Assembly: GCA_027051095.1 (NCBI GenBank)
Contig: JALUAM010000041.1
Location: 1-46,304, forward strand
DNA length: 46,304 nt
Origin: Acidilobaceae archaeon
GTDB lineage: Archaea; Thermoproteota; Thermoprotei_A; Sulfolobales; Acidilobaceae
Direction: 5' to 3'
The notes beneath the pieces were generated by a model that was given only the letters and a program-made list of their open reading frames with translations, had not been told where the DNA came from and ran no database searches. A program made the translations under genes and the position numbers. Of this stretch, positions 14,610 through 22,595 are shown piece after piece. The stretch's first letter is position 1, and every line of letters begins with the position of its first letter.

Positions 14610-15420
14610 AGTCTGGGGTCGCCACTATGTCCCCGCTTGCTACCTCCACCCTTAGCAGCAGCTTTGCCCGGTAAAGGCCCTTAGGCAGCTCTTGAAAGCT
14701 TGTCCTCCAGGTCTCGAGAACGCCGCTCAGGCCTATGCCGCGGAACCTGTAGCGTGCAGGCACCGTGATAGCGCCGTGCTTACTAGCCTCACCCTCAATC
14801 ATTATTATGCCATTATACCTGCCGGCGGGCACGTATAGAGGAGTATAGCACTCCGCGCCCTCAGCCTTCTCCAGCACCCTAATCGTAACCCTAAGCCCGC
14901 CCCTACACACCTCTGTCACCCGCTCTTTGGGCCTTAGCCCTGGCCACTCGCTTCTCGGGCCCAAGCATCCCCTGAAGCCGAGCCTCTCTAGAGCCCTTCT
15001 CAGCCTCTCAACGCCGCCCTCAATGTCTTCAAAGTGGATTAGCAGGTCCACGTCGCTAGCCCGACCCTCCTCCGCTACAGCCCACGAACCCGTTAGCCCG
15101 CTCCAAGAGGGCTCAGCGATGCCGATCAGGTCGTGGATGATCTCTGGCAGGTCCTCAGCCCTCACTTCAAGAGACTTGCGGGGGTCTATGAGCCTCCCCG
15201 TATCGCGAGTCGCAGGCACCTCTGCCGATAAGCAGCCAACCCATGATAGTGATGCCTGAGGTGACCTCTCAGGCAATGTTTCAAGCCTAGAAGCCCCTTT
15301 AGCCCGGTAGGGGACTGCTATCAACATGCCTGGAGGGTGGTAATAGCCCTTGACTATCCAATAGTAAACTATGCCAGCCAGCGGCGCTTCCAGGATCCAC
15401 CCTTCAAAAGGCCTTCTCAT
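14572..15420 (-). CDS. Predicted nucleotidyltransferase-fold protein B
   Basis: A 282-residue paralogue of the downstream protein. An N-terminal strand-rich piece has HPPGMLIAVPYRAK; the nucleotidyltransferase core shows G111-S112 and D123-x-D125 (GLTGSWAVAEEGRASDVDLL); the C-terminal beta domain contains GRYNGIIMIEGEASKHGAIT and ends in strands similar in order to the partner. Retention of the metal-binding aspartates in both copies argues that both are catalytic. It begins 27 bases after the phosphohexulose isomerase stop and overlaps its partner, so the three genes are one operon and the two proteins may form a heteromer (inference). Confidence 0.75.
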   Translation of the reverse strand: MRRPFEGWILEAPLAGIVYYWIVKGYYHPPGMLIAVPYRAKGASRLETLPERSPQASLSWVGCLSAEVPATRDTGRLIDPRKSLEVRAEDLPEIIHDLIGIAEPSWSGLTGSWAVAEEGRASDVDLLIHFEDIEGGVERLRRALERLGFRGCLGPRSEWPGLRPKERVTEVCRGGLRVTIRVLEKAEGAECYTPLYVPAGRYNGIIMIEGEASKHGAITVPARYRFRGIGLSGVLETWRTSFQELPKGLYRAKLLLRVEVASGDIVATPDYGGRLELLKAQG

Positions 15421-15447
15421 TGACCCTTAAGGTCCCCCCGCCGCCTT

Positions 15448-16107
15448 TCAGCTAGAGTGAGGGAGTTCAATATTTGCATGGATCTCCTTCATGTAATCCT
15501 CGTTTATGCCGAGTCTAACCATTAATGCGTAGATCACGCCGTCTAAGAATACCATGGCCGTGTCCTCGAAAAGCGTGCCCAGCGGAGCGAGAGGCTCATG
15601 GATCCCTAGTATCTGGCGGGCGAAGAAGTCTTCCATACGCGACATCTTGGCCCTACCTGGCACCCTAACTACTACATCCGCTATCCTAGCTAGAGGGCTG
15701 TCCCTGTAGGTGGTTATCGCCGCCACCCTCGCGTTAACCTTCTTCGCAGTCTCCGCAGCAGTGACAATGAGTTGCGTCCTGCCCGACCCTGATATAGCTA
15801 CTACTAAGTCGCCCTCCCTCACGCTCGGCACGATAGTCTCGCCCAGAACGTAAGAATTGAAGCCTAGATGTAGGAGCCTCATTGCGAAAGCCTTGCCTAC
15901 GAGGCCGCTTCGACCCGCACCCATCACGAGAACCTTCTTAGACTCCTTGTACACCCTAACCAACTCGTCTATGAACATGTTGACTTCGTTTTCATCGATC
16001 TCCTCTATAGATTTCATTATGAAGCTTGCTATCTCCCTCATAGCTAGGAATACTGGATGGGCCTTAGAGGCCCCTGAGCCCTCCTTTCCTCCAGCCTCTC
16101 TCTCCAA
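15448..16107 (-). CDS. hxlB: 6-phospho-3-hexuloisomerase (SIS domain)
   Basis: A 219-residue SIS-domain isomerase. Motifs are [20 protein letters not shown], the phosphate loop [17 protein letters not shown], the central [20 protein letters not shown] and the C-terminal helix ending IHANIELPH, which carries the histidine seen in this family. In archaea it interconverts hexulose-6-phosphate and fructose-6-phosphate, normally with hexulose-phosphate synthase, supplying pentoses by the reversed ribulose monophosphate route. No synthase gene is in the window. TTG start with a 25-residue charged extension; ATG about 22 codons further in is an alternative. An ATTTTAAG promoter lies near 16149. Confidence 0.88.
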   Translation of the reverse strand: MEREAGGKEGSGASKAHPVFLAMREIASFIMKSIEEIDENEVNMFIDELVRVYKESKKVLVMGAGRSGLVGKAFAMRLLHLGFNSYVLGETIVPSVREGDLVVAISGSGRTQLIVTAAETAKKVNARVAAITTYRDSPLARIADVVVRVPGRAKMSRMEDFFARQILGIHEPLAPLGTLFEDTAMVFLDGVIYALMVRLGINEDYMKEIHANIELPHSS

Positions 16108-16459
16108 GAGGTGTAGCCCCTTTACACTTGGTAACCGGTAGAAGGCTTAAAATAGGGATTGTCGCTCTGAGCCGTGCTACATGCTCTTTAATCTCCTCGT
16201 AGAACATAGATACTTGTTGCTACGCGTGAGCGGTCGGCTCCGGCTCGACCCTCTCATCACCCTGCGGCTCGACTTGGGCTAGGGAGACCTCATCCCTACT
16301 AGCTGTTGTGCCCCGCCTTACCGTTCCGCCGTCATATTCATCCCCCCTGAGGGGGTCTCGGCGGACGTGAGACCGGCGGGGCCGTATACACCTTAAACGT
16401 CTATATTAGGCTTAGGCTTTACTGCGAGAGGAAAGCCGCCGGTACATGACGTGTCGCTA
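16108..16459. other. Intergenic region around the guide RNA
   Basis: Apart from the guide RNA and its promoter, and the isomerase promoter near 16149, the interval holds a repeated CGGCTCGAC (16241-16249 and 16265-16273) and a lone GTGATGA on the minus strand (16254-16260). No protein frame is supported. Confidence 0.4.
16304..16384 (-). ncRNA. Candidate H/ACA guide RNA
   Basis: On the minus strand an 8-pair lower stem (16375-16382 with 16310-16317) encloses an internal loop (5' side 16365-16374, 3' side 16318-16325), a 6-pair upper stem (16359-16364 with 16326-16331), an asymmetric GA-bearing loop like a K-turn, and an apical C/G stem. ACA follows directly after the lower stem (16307-16309), and exactly 16 bases separate it from the upper stem, the spacing required of archaeal H/ACA RNAs. 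The pocket halves CGGU and GUCUCAC complement ACCG-UC-GUGAGAC, the conserved helix 93 region of 23S rRNA (target U about 2593 in E. coli numbering). A TAATATAG element at 16402-16409 fits as its promoter. Confidence 0.65.
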
Positions 16460-17629
16460 CTAGGCCTGACAGAGCTCTATACCGCCTCGCTTAAGTATAT
16501 CATCTGCTATTAAGTCGGTCTCCGTAACCGCGGGGCTCTCAGCTATAAGCTCCTCCATCTCACCCAGCCTAGAGCCTTCAACCCCGTCCACGATAACAGT
16601 CATCTCTATCTTCCGCCTTTCGACTGAACGCCTGTAGAGCATTACAACTAGCGGGTAATAGACAAGCTGCTCGTCCTTCACGTTGCCGTAGAGGCGGAGC
16701 ACAGAGTTTATCTTCGACACGTCTACGTGAGCCTTAAACACGTAGCCGCAGCTGGGCTCCCCCTTGATGAGGCGGCCCTCTAGGCTTGAAACAACATCTC
16801 TTATCCTCGACGTGGGTAAGGGCGCCAAGGAATAGGTTTCAGGCGACTTCTGCCTTATAAGTCCTCTCTCCATGAGCACCTCTATTACGGAGTCCACGTC
16901 TACCTTGTCGCCGAGCTTCTCCTTTAAGTCAGGTATACCCGCTTCGCCCATCTCAGCTATAAGCTTGAGCACCTCTATGCTCTCGGAGCCCAGCTCTCCT
17001 ATCTTCTGCCAGAAATTGGCGGTTCTAAGGCCGTCGCCAAATGTCACCAAACTGCCTGTCTGCAGCTCGAAGCACAGCGTAACCGTCTCCATCTCGAGCG
17101 GCGAAGGAGTATAGTCTATGCTATGAGCGTGAATTACGGAGCAGTATAAGGGCATGAATGCCAGTCTAGCCCCTACGAAGTCCCCTAGAACGTTGACGAC
17201 GCGCCTTAATAGCCCTCCCCTAAGCCTTTCGCTTATCTCGCTGACTTTCTCAACTGTAAGCGAAGGCGACACATAGAACTTCTTAGCAGGCTTCTTAGCC
17301 GTCACTGGAACGATCTCCTTGACCTCCCGTTCCTCGATTGCAACTAACCATCCAACACCTAGGGAATTAACACTCTTAGCTACATCACCGCCTGCGACCA
17401 CAACTACCTTATCATAGCCCCCGCCTCTCTTAGCTAATAGGGCTCTCCCAAGGACCTCCTCGAAACCTAAGCCCCTACAGTCTACAAACCCTACCTTTAC
17501 AGGCACAGGACCGATCTTAACCTTGACCTCATTCACTTCTAACCCGTTAACTCTAGAGAGCGAAGACTCGACCTCGATTTCAATCTCGGAAACGTTTAAT
17601 CCTTTATCGCCGCCTCGCTCCTCTTCCAT
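16460..17629 (-). CDS. Uncharacterised protein with winged-helix domain
   Basis: A 389-residue protein that I do not recognise. Residues 1-50 are acidic with two short strands. Residues about 58-105 form an alternating alpha/beta piece (VKVGFVDCRGLGFEEVLGRA; DKVVVVAGGDVAKSVNSLGV) that resembles a nuclease-like fold, without clear catalytic residues. The middle (FYVSPSLTVEKVSEISERLR; RLAFMPLYCSVIHAHSIDYT) is mixed. Residues about 205-270 look like a winged helix (SIEVLKLIAEMGEAGIPDLK, then EVLMERGLIRQKSPETYSLA). ATG start behind GGGAGAGGC and a GATTAAAT TATA box near 17664. It is divergent from the C2H2 gene, with both promoters in under 100 bases. Confidence 0.65.
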   Translation of the reverse strand: MEEERGGDKGLNVSEIEIEVESSLSRVNGLEVNEVKVKIGPVPVKVGFVDCRGLGFEEVLGRALLAKRGGGYDKVVVVAGGDVAKSVNSLGVGWLVAIEEREVKEIVPVTAKKPAKKFYVSPSLTVEKVSEISERLRGGLLRRVVNVLGDFVGARLAFMPLYCSVIHAHSIDYTPSPLEMETVTLCFELQTGSLVTFGDGLRTANFWQKIGELGSESIEVLKLIAEMGEAGIPDLKEKLGDKVDVDSVIEVLMERGLIRQKSPETYSLAPLPTSRIRDVVSSLEGRLIKGEPSCGYVFKAHVDVSKINSVLRLYGNVKDEQLVYYPLVVMLYRRSVERRKIEMTVIVDGVEGSRLGEMEELIAESPAVTETDLIADDILKRGGIELCQA

Positions 17630-17680
17630 GCCTCTCCCTCTTCTCAGCCTCCCTCCCCTATTTAATCATAAGGATACGAA

Positions 17681-17690
17681 TTTTATAAAG
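17681..17690 (+). promoter_or_regulatory. TATA box deciding the C2H2 start
   Basis: TTTTATAAAG with a purine/A element just before it is a near-consensus archaeal promoter. A start site near 17711 rules out the upstream GTG at 17693 and TTG at 17702 as translation starts. Confidence 0.55.
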
Positions 17691-17725
17691 GGGTGGAGAG
17701 CTTGTCTGTTAGGAAGAGCAAGAGA

Positions 17726-17908
17726 ATGAAGGTAATTATTGAATATAAGGGGTCGATAGTCGAGGCTGAGAGGGACGAAAGAGGGCTCTACTCATGCCCC
17801 ATATGCAATAAGTACCTGTTCTACTCTCCAAGCGACTTAATGCATCATATAGTGTCTCATGCCAAAGGCATCATAAAGCATGTAAGGCCGGCCCCGAGAA
17901 GACATTAA
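17726..17908 (+). CDS. C2H2 zinc-finger mini-protein
   Basis: About 60 residues with a single classical C2H2 finger: YSCPICNKYLFYSPSDLMHH continues to a second histidine after IVSHAKG, giving C-x2-C-x12-H-x3-H. The flanks are basic (IIKHVRPAPRRH at the end; KVIIEYKGSIVEAERDERG before the finger). Small C2H2 proteins are known in crenarchaea and their viruses as DNA-binding regulators; the target here is unknown. I chose ATG 17726 because the TATA box places the transcript start near 17711, with AGGAAG as ribosome-binding sequence; a GTG at 17693 would add eleven residues. Confidence 0.78.
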   Translation: MKVIIEYKGSIVEAERDERGLYSCPICNKYLFYSPSDLMHHIVSHAKGIIKHVRPAPRRH

Positions 17909-17994
17909 CATCTAATATTTACTTCGCGTGATTAAGCTAGTTTAGGATTAGTTTATTCAACAGTCGAGGAGAAGTAAATTTAGCTTCCAAGAAT
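17909..17994. other. Convergent intergenic inverted repeat
   Basis: Between two convergent genes the DNA turns AT-rich and holds ATTTACTTC (17917-17925) and GAAGTAAAT (17971-17979), a perfect 9-base inverted repeat 45 bases apart. A shared two-way terminator is a reasonable guess but not shown. Confidence 0.3.
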
Positions 17995-18372
17995 CTAGCC
18001 CGCTATAGCGCCTATGGAAGACTCAGGCCCTTTAACCCGCGATAGTGCCTTAAACCCGTTATACTCGCCTAGCTCACCGAAGAGAAGCTTTATTATAAGC
18101 TGTGCTATCTCCCTAGCATCGTAGCCTCCATCGCTATTAATGCTTATACTTTTACCGTTAACGACTAGGCGGGGGGGCCCGCAGAGCCCTATACATCCCA
18201 TTAGACCGTCGTTGACAAAGTCTACTATTATCTCGATACCATACGTTTCTCTTATAATCGTGGCCGCCTCAAACACCTTAAGCGCTAGATCCCCCTCGTG
18301 AATTCCAGGCGATATAATCTCGATCACGAAACCCACTATCAGCCCACCCCCGGCCCCCTGAACGTGATTCAT
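17995..18372 (-). CDS. Thioredoxin-like fold protein with C-x4-C (putative)
   Basis: A 125-residue protein of unknown role. Its order of elements (helix ALKVFEAATIIRETYGIEII; strand; CIGLCGPPRLVVNGKSISIN; helix DAREIAQLIIKLLFGEL) follows the second half of a thioredoxin/glutaredoxin fold, with GPPRLVVNG in the cis-proline position. Two cysteines spaced C-x4-C sit just before that loop rather than in the usual N-terminal CXXC site. ATG start about seven bases after the start site predicted by a CTTAAAGA box near 18405. A redox or metal-binding role is an inference. Confidence 0.55.
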   Translation of the reverse strand: MNHVQGAGGGLIVGFVIEIISPGIHEGDLALKVFEAATIIRETYGIEIIVDFVNDGLMGCIGLCGPPRLVVNGKSISINSDGGYDAREIAQLIIKLLFGELGEYNGFKALSRVKGPESSIGAIAG

Positions 18373-18503
18373 TACCCTTTGAAAGTGTTGTGGATGCTCT
18401 CTTTAAGGGGTCCCCCTCCCCGTGAGACTCCTAAAATACATGGGCGCCGGCGGAGGGAAGCTCTTCCCGCCCAAGATTTAGTAGTCCTGCCGGATTACAT
18501 ACC

Positions 18504-19328
18504 CTACAATTTAGTTTCGATGTATTCTATGTCCTCCTCGTTAAGCCTCCAACCCATAGATTCTGCTATCTCCTTTACATGCTCCTTTTTCTCCGCTTTA
18601 GGTATCGCTACCACCCTAGGCCTTGATATCACAAAGTTGAGGCCAACCTGAATTGCAGTTTTACCATACTTTCTCCCTATCCTAGCTAGCAACTTAATGT
18701 GAGCTACCTGCCCCCTTTCAAGGGGTGAGTAGGCCTGTATTGTGATCCCATTCTTTATAGCGAATGGGAGTAGACTCCTCTCTATCCTTCTATCGACTAC
18801 GCTATACTTCACCTGGTCGACGACTATTTCGTGCTTCCTAGCAGCATAGATTGCTTCCTCGAGTTCGCTTACGTCGAAGTTACTAACTCCTATGTATCTA
18901 GCCACGCCTGCCTCAGCTATCGCCTCCAGGTTTCTCACCTGCTCTTGTATTGACACCTGAGGGTCAGGCCAATGAATTAAAACTAAGTCTATGTATTTAA
19001 CGCCCATGCGCTCCGCGCTCTGCCTAGCAGCCTTGACAGCCTCGTCTCTATCCCTGAACCTATAGGGATATAATTTAGTAGTTATGAAAACGCTGTCTCT
19101 ACCGACCTCTCTGACAACTCTACCTATAAACTCCTCGGCCTCGCCGGCTCCATACATTTCTGCCGTGTCGAAATGGTTTATGCCCAGGCTGACAGCGTAA
19201 ATATAGGATTGGAGGGCTTCATTATAATCCCTTATAGCCCATGACCCGAGACCTATAGCAGAGAGCTTCTCGCCCGTCTTGCCCAGGGGCTTATAATCGT
19301 CCTTGTCAACGGGGAAGAGTGTCAACAC
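18504..19328 (-). CDS. Aldo/keto reductase
   Basis: A 274-residue TIM-barrel oxidoreductase using NAD(P)H. The catalytic tetrad is visible: Asp and Tyr in NHFDTAEMYGAGEAEEFIGR, Lys in VFITTKLYP and His in IDLVLIHWPDP. The cofactor end is GKTAIQVGLNFVISRPRVVA and IPKAEKKEHVKE. The natural substrate cannot be given. GTG start lies within two bases of the start site predicted from a CATAAATA box near 19356, so the message is probably leaderless; the glyA promoter is back to back with it. Confidence 0.92.
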   Translation of the reverse strand: MLTLFPVDKDDYKPLGKTGEKLSAIGLGSWAIRDYNEALQSYIYAVSLGINHFDTAEMYGAGEAEEFIGRVVREVGRDSVFITTKLYPYRFRDRDEAVKAARQSAERMGVKYIDLVLIHWPDPQVSIQEQVRNLEAIAEAGVARYIGVSNFDVSELEEAIYAARKHEIVVDQVKYSVVDRRIERSLLPFAIKNGITIQAYSPLERGQVAHIKLLARIGRKYGKTAIQVGLNFVISRPRVVAIPKAEKKEHVKEIAESMGWRLNEEDIEYIETKL

Positions 19329-19349
19329 ATCACACCCTATTACCTTGAA

Positions 19350-19390
19350 TCCGTATTTATGGTTATACTTAGCTTGCGGCTTTAATAGTT
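19350..19390. promoter_or_regulatory. Divergent promoters for aldo/keto reductase and glyA
   Basis: On the minus strand CCATAAATACG is centred near 19356, 27 bases before the reductase GTG. On the plus strand GCTTTAATAG is centred near 19383, predicting a glyA start site near 19409 and a leader of about nine bases. Confidence 0.45.
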
Positions 19391-19417
19391 TGCAGGTGTG
19401 CTCTTAGTCCATATGAG

Positions 19418-20725
19418 GTGGGCCCTATCGGCCAGGCTCTTGACCTCCTCGAGAAGGTTATACGTTTAACAAATGAGGGCAATTATTGGAGGGCCTCGAC
19501 TACTCTAAACCTCATAGCTAGCGAAAACGTAATGAGCAAGACTGCTCTCAAGGCTTACCTAAGCGATTTCATGTTCAGGTATGCCGAGGGGAAGCCTTTT
19601 AAACGCTACTATCAGGGCACAAAGTACTTAGACGAGCTTGAGGTATTCACCGCAAAAATCATTGGTGACATGCTTGGCACTAACATGGTAGAGCTAAGAC
19701 CTATAAGCGGTACTATAGCCAACGCTGCCGTGTTCAGGGTTTTAGCGGCTCCCGGCGAGAAGGCCGCCATAGCGCCTGTACAAGCTGGAGCCCATGTTAG
19801 CCATACAAAGTTTGGTACTTTAGGCGCGCTAGGGATTATACAGGTCCCTCTGCCTTATGACGACGAGAATATGAATGTTGACGTTGACAAGGCTGTCAAA
19901 GTCGTCGAGAAAGAGAAGCCCAAGTTCGTCGTGCTCGGCGGCAGTGTATATCTATTCCCGCACCCGGTGGAGGAGCTTGCAGATGCAATCCATAGCGTTG
20001 GCGGCAAGCTTGTATATGATGCTGCCCACGTGTTAGGCCTCATTATGGGCGGCGTTTGGAGGAACCCGCTAGAGAAGGGGGCTGATGCCATGACTGCGTC
20101 CACCCATAAGACATTTCCAGGCCCGCAGGGAGGCCTCATAGCTTTCACAGACGAGAAACTGTTCAAGGATGTAGGTAAAACCGTGTTCCCCTGGTTCGTT
20201 AGCAACCACCACCTGCACAGAATCCCAGCCACCGCGGTCACAGCGCTGGAAATGATGGAGTATGGGCGGGAATACGCTAAGGCTATAGTGGAAAATGCTA
20301 GAAAGCTCGCTGAAAGCCTCGCAGAGGAGGGGTTCGACGTTGTAGGCGAGAACTTAGGTTACACTAGAAGCCACCAGGTACTTGTAGACGTTAGGAGGCT
20401 TGGAGGCGGGGCTAAGTGCGCGGCGCTACTGGAAAGCGCCGGCATAATAGTTAACAAGAACCTGCTCCCCTGGGACCCGCCCGAGGCTGTTAAAGATCCC
20501 AGCGGGCTGAGGATCGGAGTCCAGGAGGTTACAAGGCTCGGCATGGGTAAGAGCGAGATGAAGGAGATAGCCACCCTTATGAGAAAGGTCTTAATAGACG
20601 GCAAAGAGCCCAGTAAGGTCTACGAGGAGGTAAAGGAGCTGCGCTCGCAGTTCAAGACGGTGAAGTATAGCTTCGACGAGGTAAGAGCCCACGAGAAGAT
20701 AACCACGCTATTAGATTTATTATAG
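19418..20725 (+). CDS. glyA: Serine hydroxymethyltransferase
   Basis: A 435-residue PLP enzyme that interconverts serine and glycine while charging a one-carbon carrier, a tetrahydropterin in archaea. Motifs: [20 protein letters not shown] near the N terminus, [13 protein letters not shown], the PLP-lysine segment [16 protein letters not shown] and the late [20 protein letters not shown]. Length and motif order match archaeal GlyA. GTG start, nearly leaderless. It stands alone, with convergent GNAT downstream. Confidence 0.96.
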   Translation: MGPIGQALDLLEKVIRLTNEGNYWRASTTLNLIASENVMSKTALKAYLSDFMFRYAEGKPFKRYYQGTKYLDELEVFTAKIIGDMLGTNMVELRPISGTIANAAVFRVLAAPGEKAAIAPVQAGAHVSHTKFGTLGALGIIQVPLPYDDENMNVDVDKAVKVVEKEKPKFVVLGGSVYLFPHPVEELADAIHSVGGKLVYDAAHVLGLIMGGVWRNPLEKGADAMTASTHKTFPGPQGGLIAFTDEKLFKDVGKTVFPWFVSNHHLHRIPATAVTALEMMEYGREYAKAIVENARKLAESLAEEGFDVVGENLGYTRSHQVLVDVRRLGGGAKCAALLESAGIIVNKNLLPWDPPEAVKDPSGLRIGVQEVTRLGMGKSEMKEIATLMRKVLIDGKEPSKVYEEVKELRSQFKTVKYSFDEVRAHEKITTLLDLL

Positions 20726-20880
20726 GCTTAAGGCCCGCTCAGGTTTATCCCCGCGAGCAGGCTTCGAACACTAATTGAGCGCCGACCCGCGCGACGCCCC
20801 CGCAGGGGAATGGGATGAACGCGGGGACTTCAGGCCCCCCGAATCTTTCATTTCCTGTAGATATACATATTTATACATAC

Positions 20881-21465
20881 TCACAGTTTATACCATCTTC
20901 TTATCCAAGGCTTATAGCATGCATGCCACCACACTTCCCGGTAGCTGTCTTCCGTTATAGCGCCTATCTTCTCGTCTATGCTGATCCCCTTAAGGGCTAT
21001 TAGATCCTCTTCGTAGCTACACGCTGCATGAAGTAAGCCTAGCACAGGGCTCCAGCCCCACTTCGACGACGCCTCTTCAAGGCCGTAGACTCTATAGTCT
21101 AGGGACTTGAAAAGCGATATGCTCCTCTCGTTTGACGAGTCTATTGTAGATACGAATAAGTCCACGTCGACACTGTCTTCTAGGATCTCCTCCGCGCTCG
21201 CCACTAGTATTTTGCCGTAACCTCTGCCCCAGTACTTGGGATAAACCGCCACGTAGTATATCACCCCAAGAAGCGGGGCCTCCCCCTCGCCTCTGGCAGG
21301 GTACGCTGCTACAGCTCCCACAACCCTGCCGTCATGCTCCAGCACGAGCCCCACAGATCCTTCGACCGTATTTAAAGCCTCTAGGGCGTAGTAAGAGTCC
21401 CTTTCCCCCATGACATCACCTATAACCTTTGCAGCCTTAGATTTATCTTCCTTAACGACTAACAC
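20881..21465 (-). CDS. GNAT family acetyltransferase
   Basis: A 194-residue GNAT protein. The acetyl-CoA-binding strand and loop read IYYVAVYPKYWGRGYGKILV (about residues 87-106) with the R-G-x-G-K core, followed by DVDLFVSTIDSSNERSISLF and the usual late strand YRVYGLEEA. The last 55 residues have no GNAT equivalent that I know and end in an aromatic, basic WWHACYKPWIRRWYKL. Substrate unknown; the YWGRGYG pattern is shared by small-molecule and protein acetyltransferases. Divergent from the CinA-like gene. Confidence 0.8.
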   Translation of the reverse strand: MLVVKEDKSKAAKVIGDVMGERDSYYALEALNTVEGSVGLVLEHDGRVVGAVAAYPARGEGEAPLLGVIYYVAVYPKYWGRGYGKILVASAEEILEDSVDVDLFVSTIDSSNERSISLFKSLDYRVYGLEEASSKWGWSPVLGLLHAACSYEEDLIALKGISIDEKIGAITEDSYREVWWHACYKPWIRRWYKL

Positions 21466-21549
21466 GAATCAAGCCCTTCCGGGTTTCTACTCGGCCCGGG
21501 GCTAACATTCTTTGAGACTGGGCTTAGAATACTAATATTAAAGGGCCTC

Positions 21550-22365
21550 TTGGAGGAGCCTGTCTCGAAGCCTAAAGCGTGGATTATAAGTGTGGGCAAC
21601 GAGCTCCTCATAGGAAGAACCATTAACACTAACGCTGCCTGGCTGGGCAGGAAGCTCACGTTCCTAGGCTTCGAGGTGGAAAGGATAGTAACTGTGCCCG
21701 ACTCGATCGACGACATAGCAGAGGAGGTGTCCAGGGCGCTGGGCAGAGCAAAGGTTGTTGTAACCACCGGAGGCTTAGGACCTACATACGACGATGTGAC
21801 CCTTGAGGGGGTGGCAAAGGCTCTGGGACTCCCCCTCGAAGTCAACAGCGAAGCCCTAGACATGGTTAAAAGGTTTTACGAGGCTAAGGGGCTTGAGCTT
21901 ACGGAGCACAGGGTTAAAATGGCTAGGCTGCCTAGAGGCGCTAAGGCTCTCCCCAACCCTGTAGGGGCTGCTCCGGGGTCCTTAGTAGAAGCCGGCGGCT
22001 CTGTAGTAATATCACTGCCTGGTGTTCCCTCAGAGATGAAGGCCATGTTCGAGGAGCATGTCGAGCCTTATATTAAGAGGCTTGCGCCCCGGCTTCAAGT
22101 CGTAGAGTGCAGTGTCAGAATAGTCGGAGTTCCTGAGTCGAGCCTAGCACCAATCATAGAAAAGGCTTATAAGCTATCTCCCAGGGTCTATCTTAAAAGC
22201 CACCCAGAGGGCTATGAGACCGGGAACCCAGTCGTCACCGTGAAGGCGCTAGCCTCCTCGCATACCAGGGAAGCCGCGGAGAGCGAGGCTAAGAAGGTTC
22301 TCGAGTATATAGTGAGGGGGGCTAGGGAGCTTGGCGCGTCTATCTCTCAAGAGGGTTGTAGCTGA
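21550..22365 (+). CDS. CinA N-terminal-like protein (MoCF domain)
   Basis: A 271-residue protein of the molybdopterin-binding (MoCF) fold family related to the N-terminal half of CinA. Hallmarks are AWIISVGNELLIGRTINTNA, VVVTTGGLGPTYDDVTLEGV, the ALPNPVGAAPG segment and VVISLPGVPSEMKAMFEEHV. Bacterial relatives hydrolyse ADP-ribose or other pyrophosphates; the archaeal stand-alone form lacks the C-terminal deamidase domain, as here. TTG start; the conserved strand begins within twelve residues, so no later start fits. The next small gene overlaps its end by 35 bases. Confidence 0.85.
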   Translation: MEEPVSKPKAWIISVGNELLIGRTINTNAAWLGRKLTFLGFEVERIVTVPDSIDDIAEEVSRALGRAKVVVTTGGLGPTYDDVTLEGVAKALGLPLEVNSEALDMVKRFYEAKGLELTEHRVKMARLPRGAKALPNPVGAAPGSLVEAGGSVVISLPGVPSEMKAMFEEHVEPYIKRLAPRLQVVECSVRIVGVPESSLAPIIEKAYKLSPRVYLKSHPEGYETGNPVVTVKALASSHTREAAESEAKKVLEYIVRGARELGASISQEGCS

Positions 22366-22564
22366 GAAACTTGCACTTACAGCGCTCATAGCGGGGTTCG
22401 GGTCCTTGCTGGTAGCCCTCAGCGGCAAGCTAGGCTTCCTAGCCGCCGTGGTGGGCCTGGTTATAGTAGCCCTTTCCCCCGCAATATCCTACATTATAAT
22501 AGTTTACAGGATTTCTAGGAAAGTGCGTGGGGGGGAGGACGTCGGATCCAGCCGGCGGGAATGA
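22331..22564 (+). CDS. Small two-helix membrane protein
   Basis: A 77-residue protein with two hydrophobic helices separated by a short Gly-Lys turn (LALTALIAGFGSLLVALSG; LAAVVGLVIVALSPAISYII), followed by a basic, then charged tail (RISRKVRGGEDVGSSRRE). The basic tail suggests the C terminus is inside the cell. It starts at a TTG within the CinA-like gene and is probably translationally coupled. I do not recognise a family. Confidence 0.6.
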   Translation: MARLSLKRVVAEKLALTALIAGFGSLLVALSGKLGFLAAVVGLVIVALSPAISYIIIVYRISRKVRGGEDVGSSRRE

Positions 22565-22595
22565 AATCCAGCTTAATACCCTTCCGTTTTAACGC

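Noticed and set aside
16240-16275. GTGATGA on the minus strand and repeated CGGCTCGAC as a second guide RNA
   Set aside because: No CTGA boxes in position; the repeat has only two copies and no flanking structure.
17693-17725. Longer start (GTG) for the C2H2 mini-protein
   Set aside because: It lies between the TATA box and the predicted transcript start, so it would not be on the message.
20726-20880. Small open frames and a TTCGAA-containing stretch resembling a tRNA T-loop
   Set aside because: The flanking bases cannot form a T-stem or acceptor stem, and the frames have no starts with ribosome-binding sequences; it is the tail region between convergent genes.
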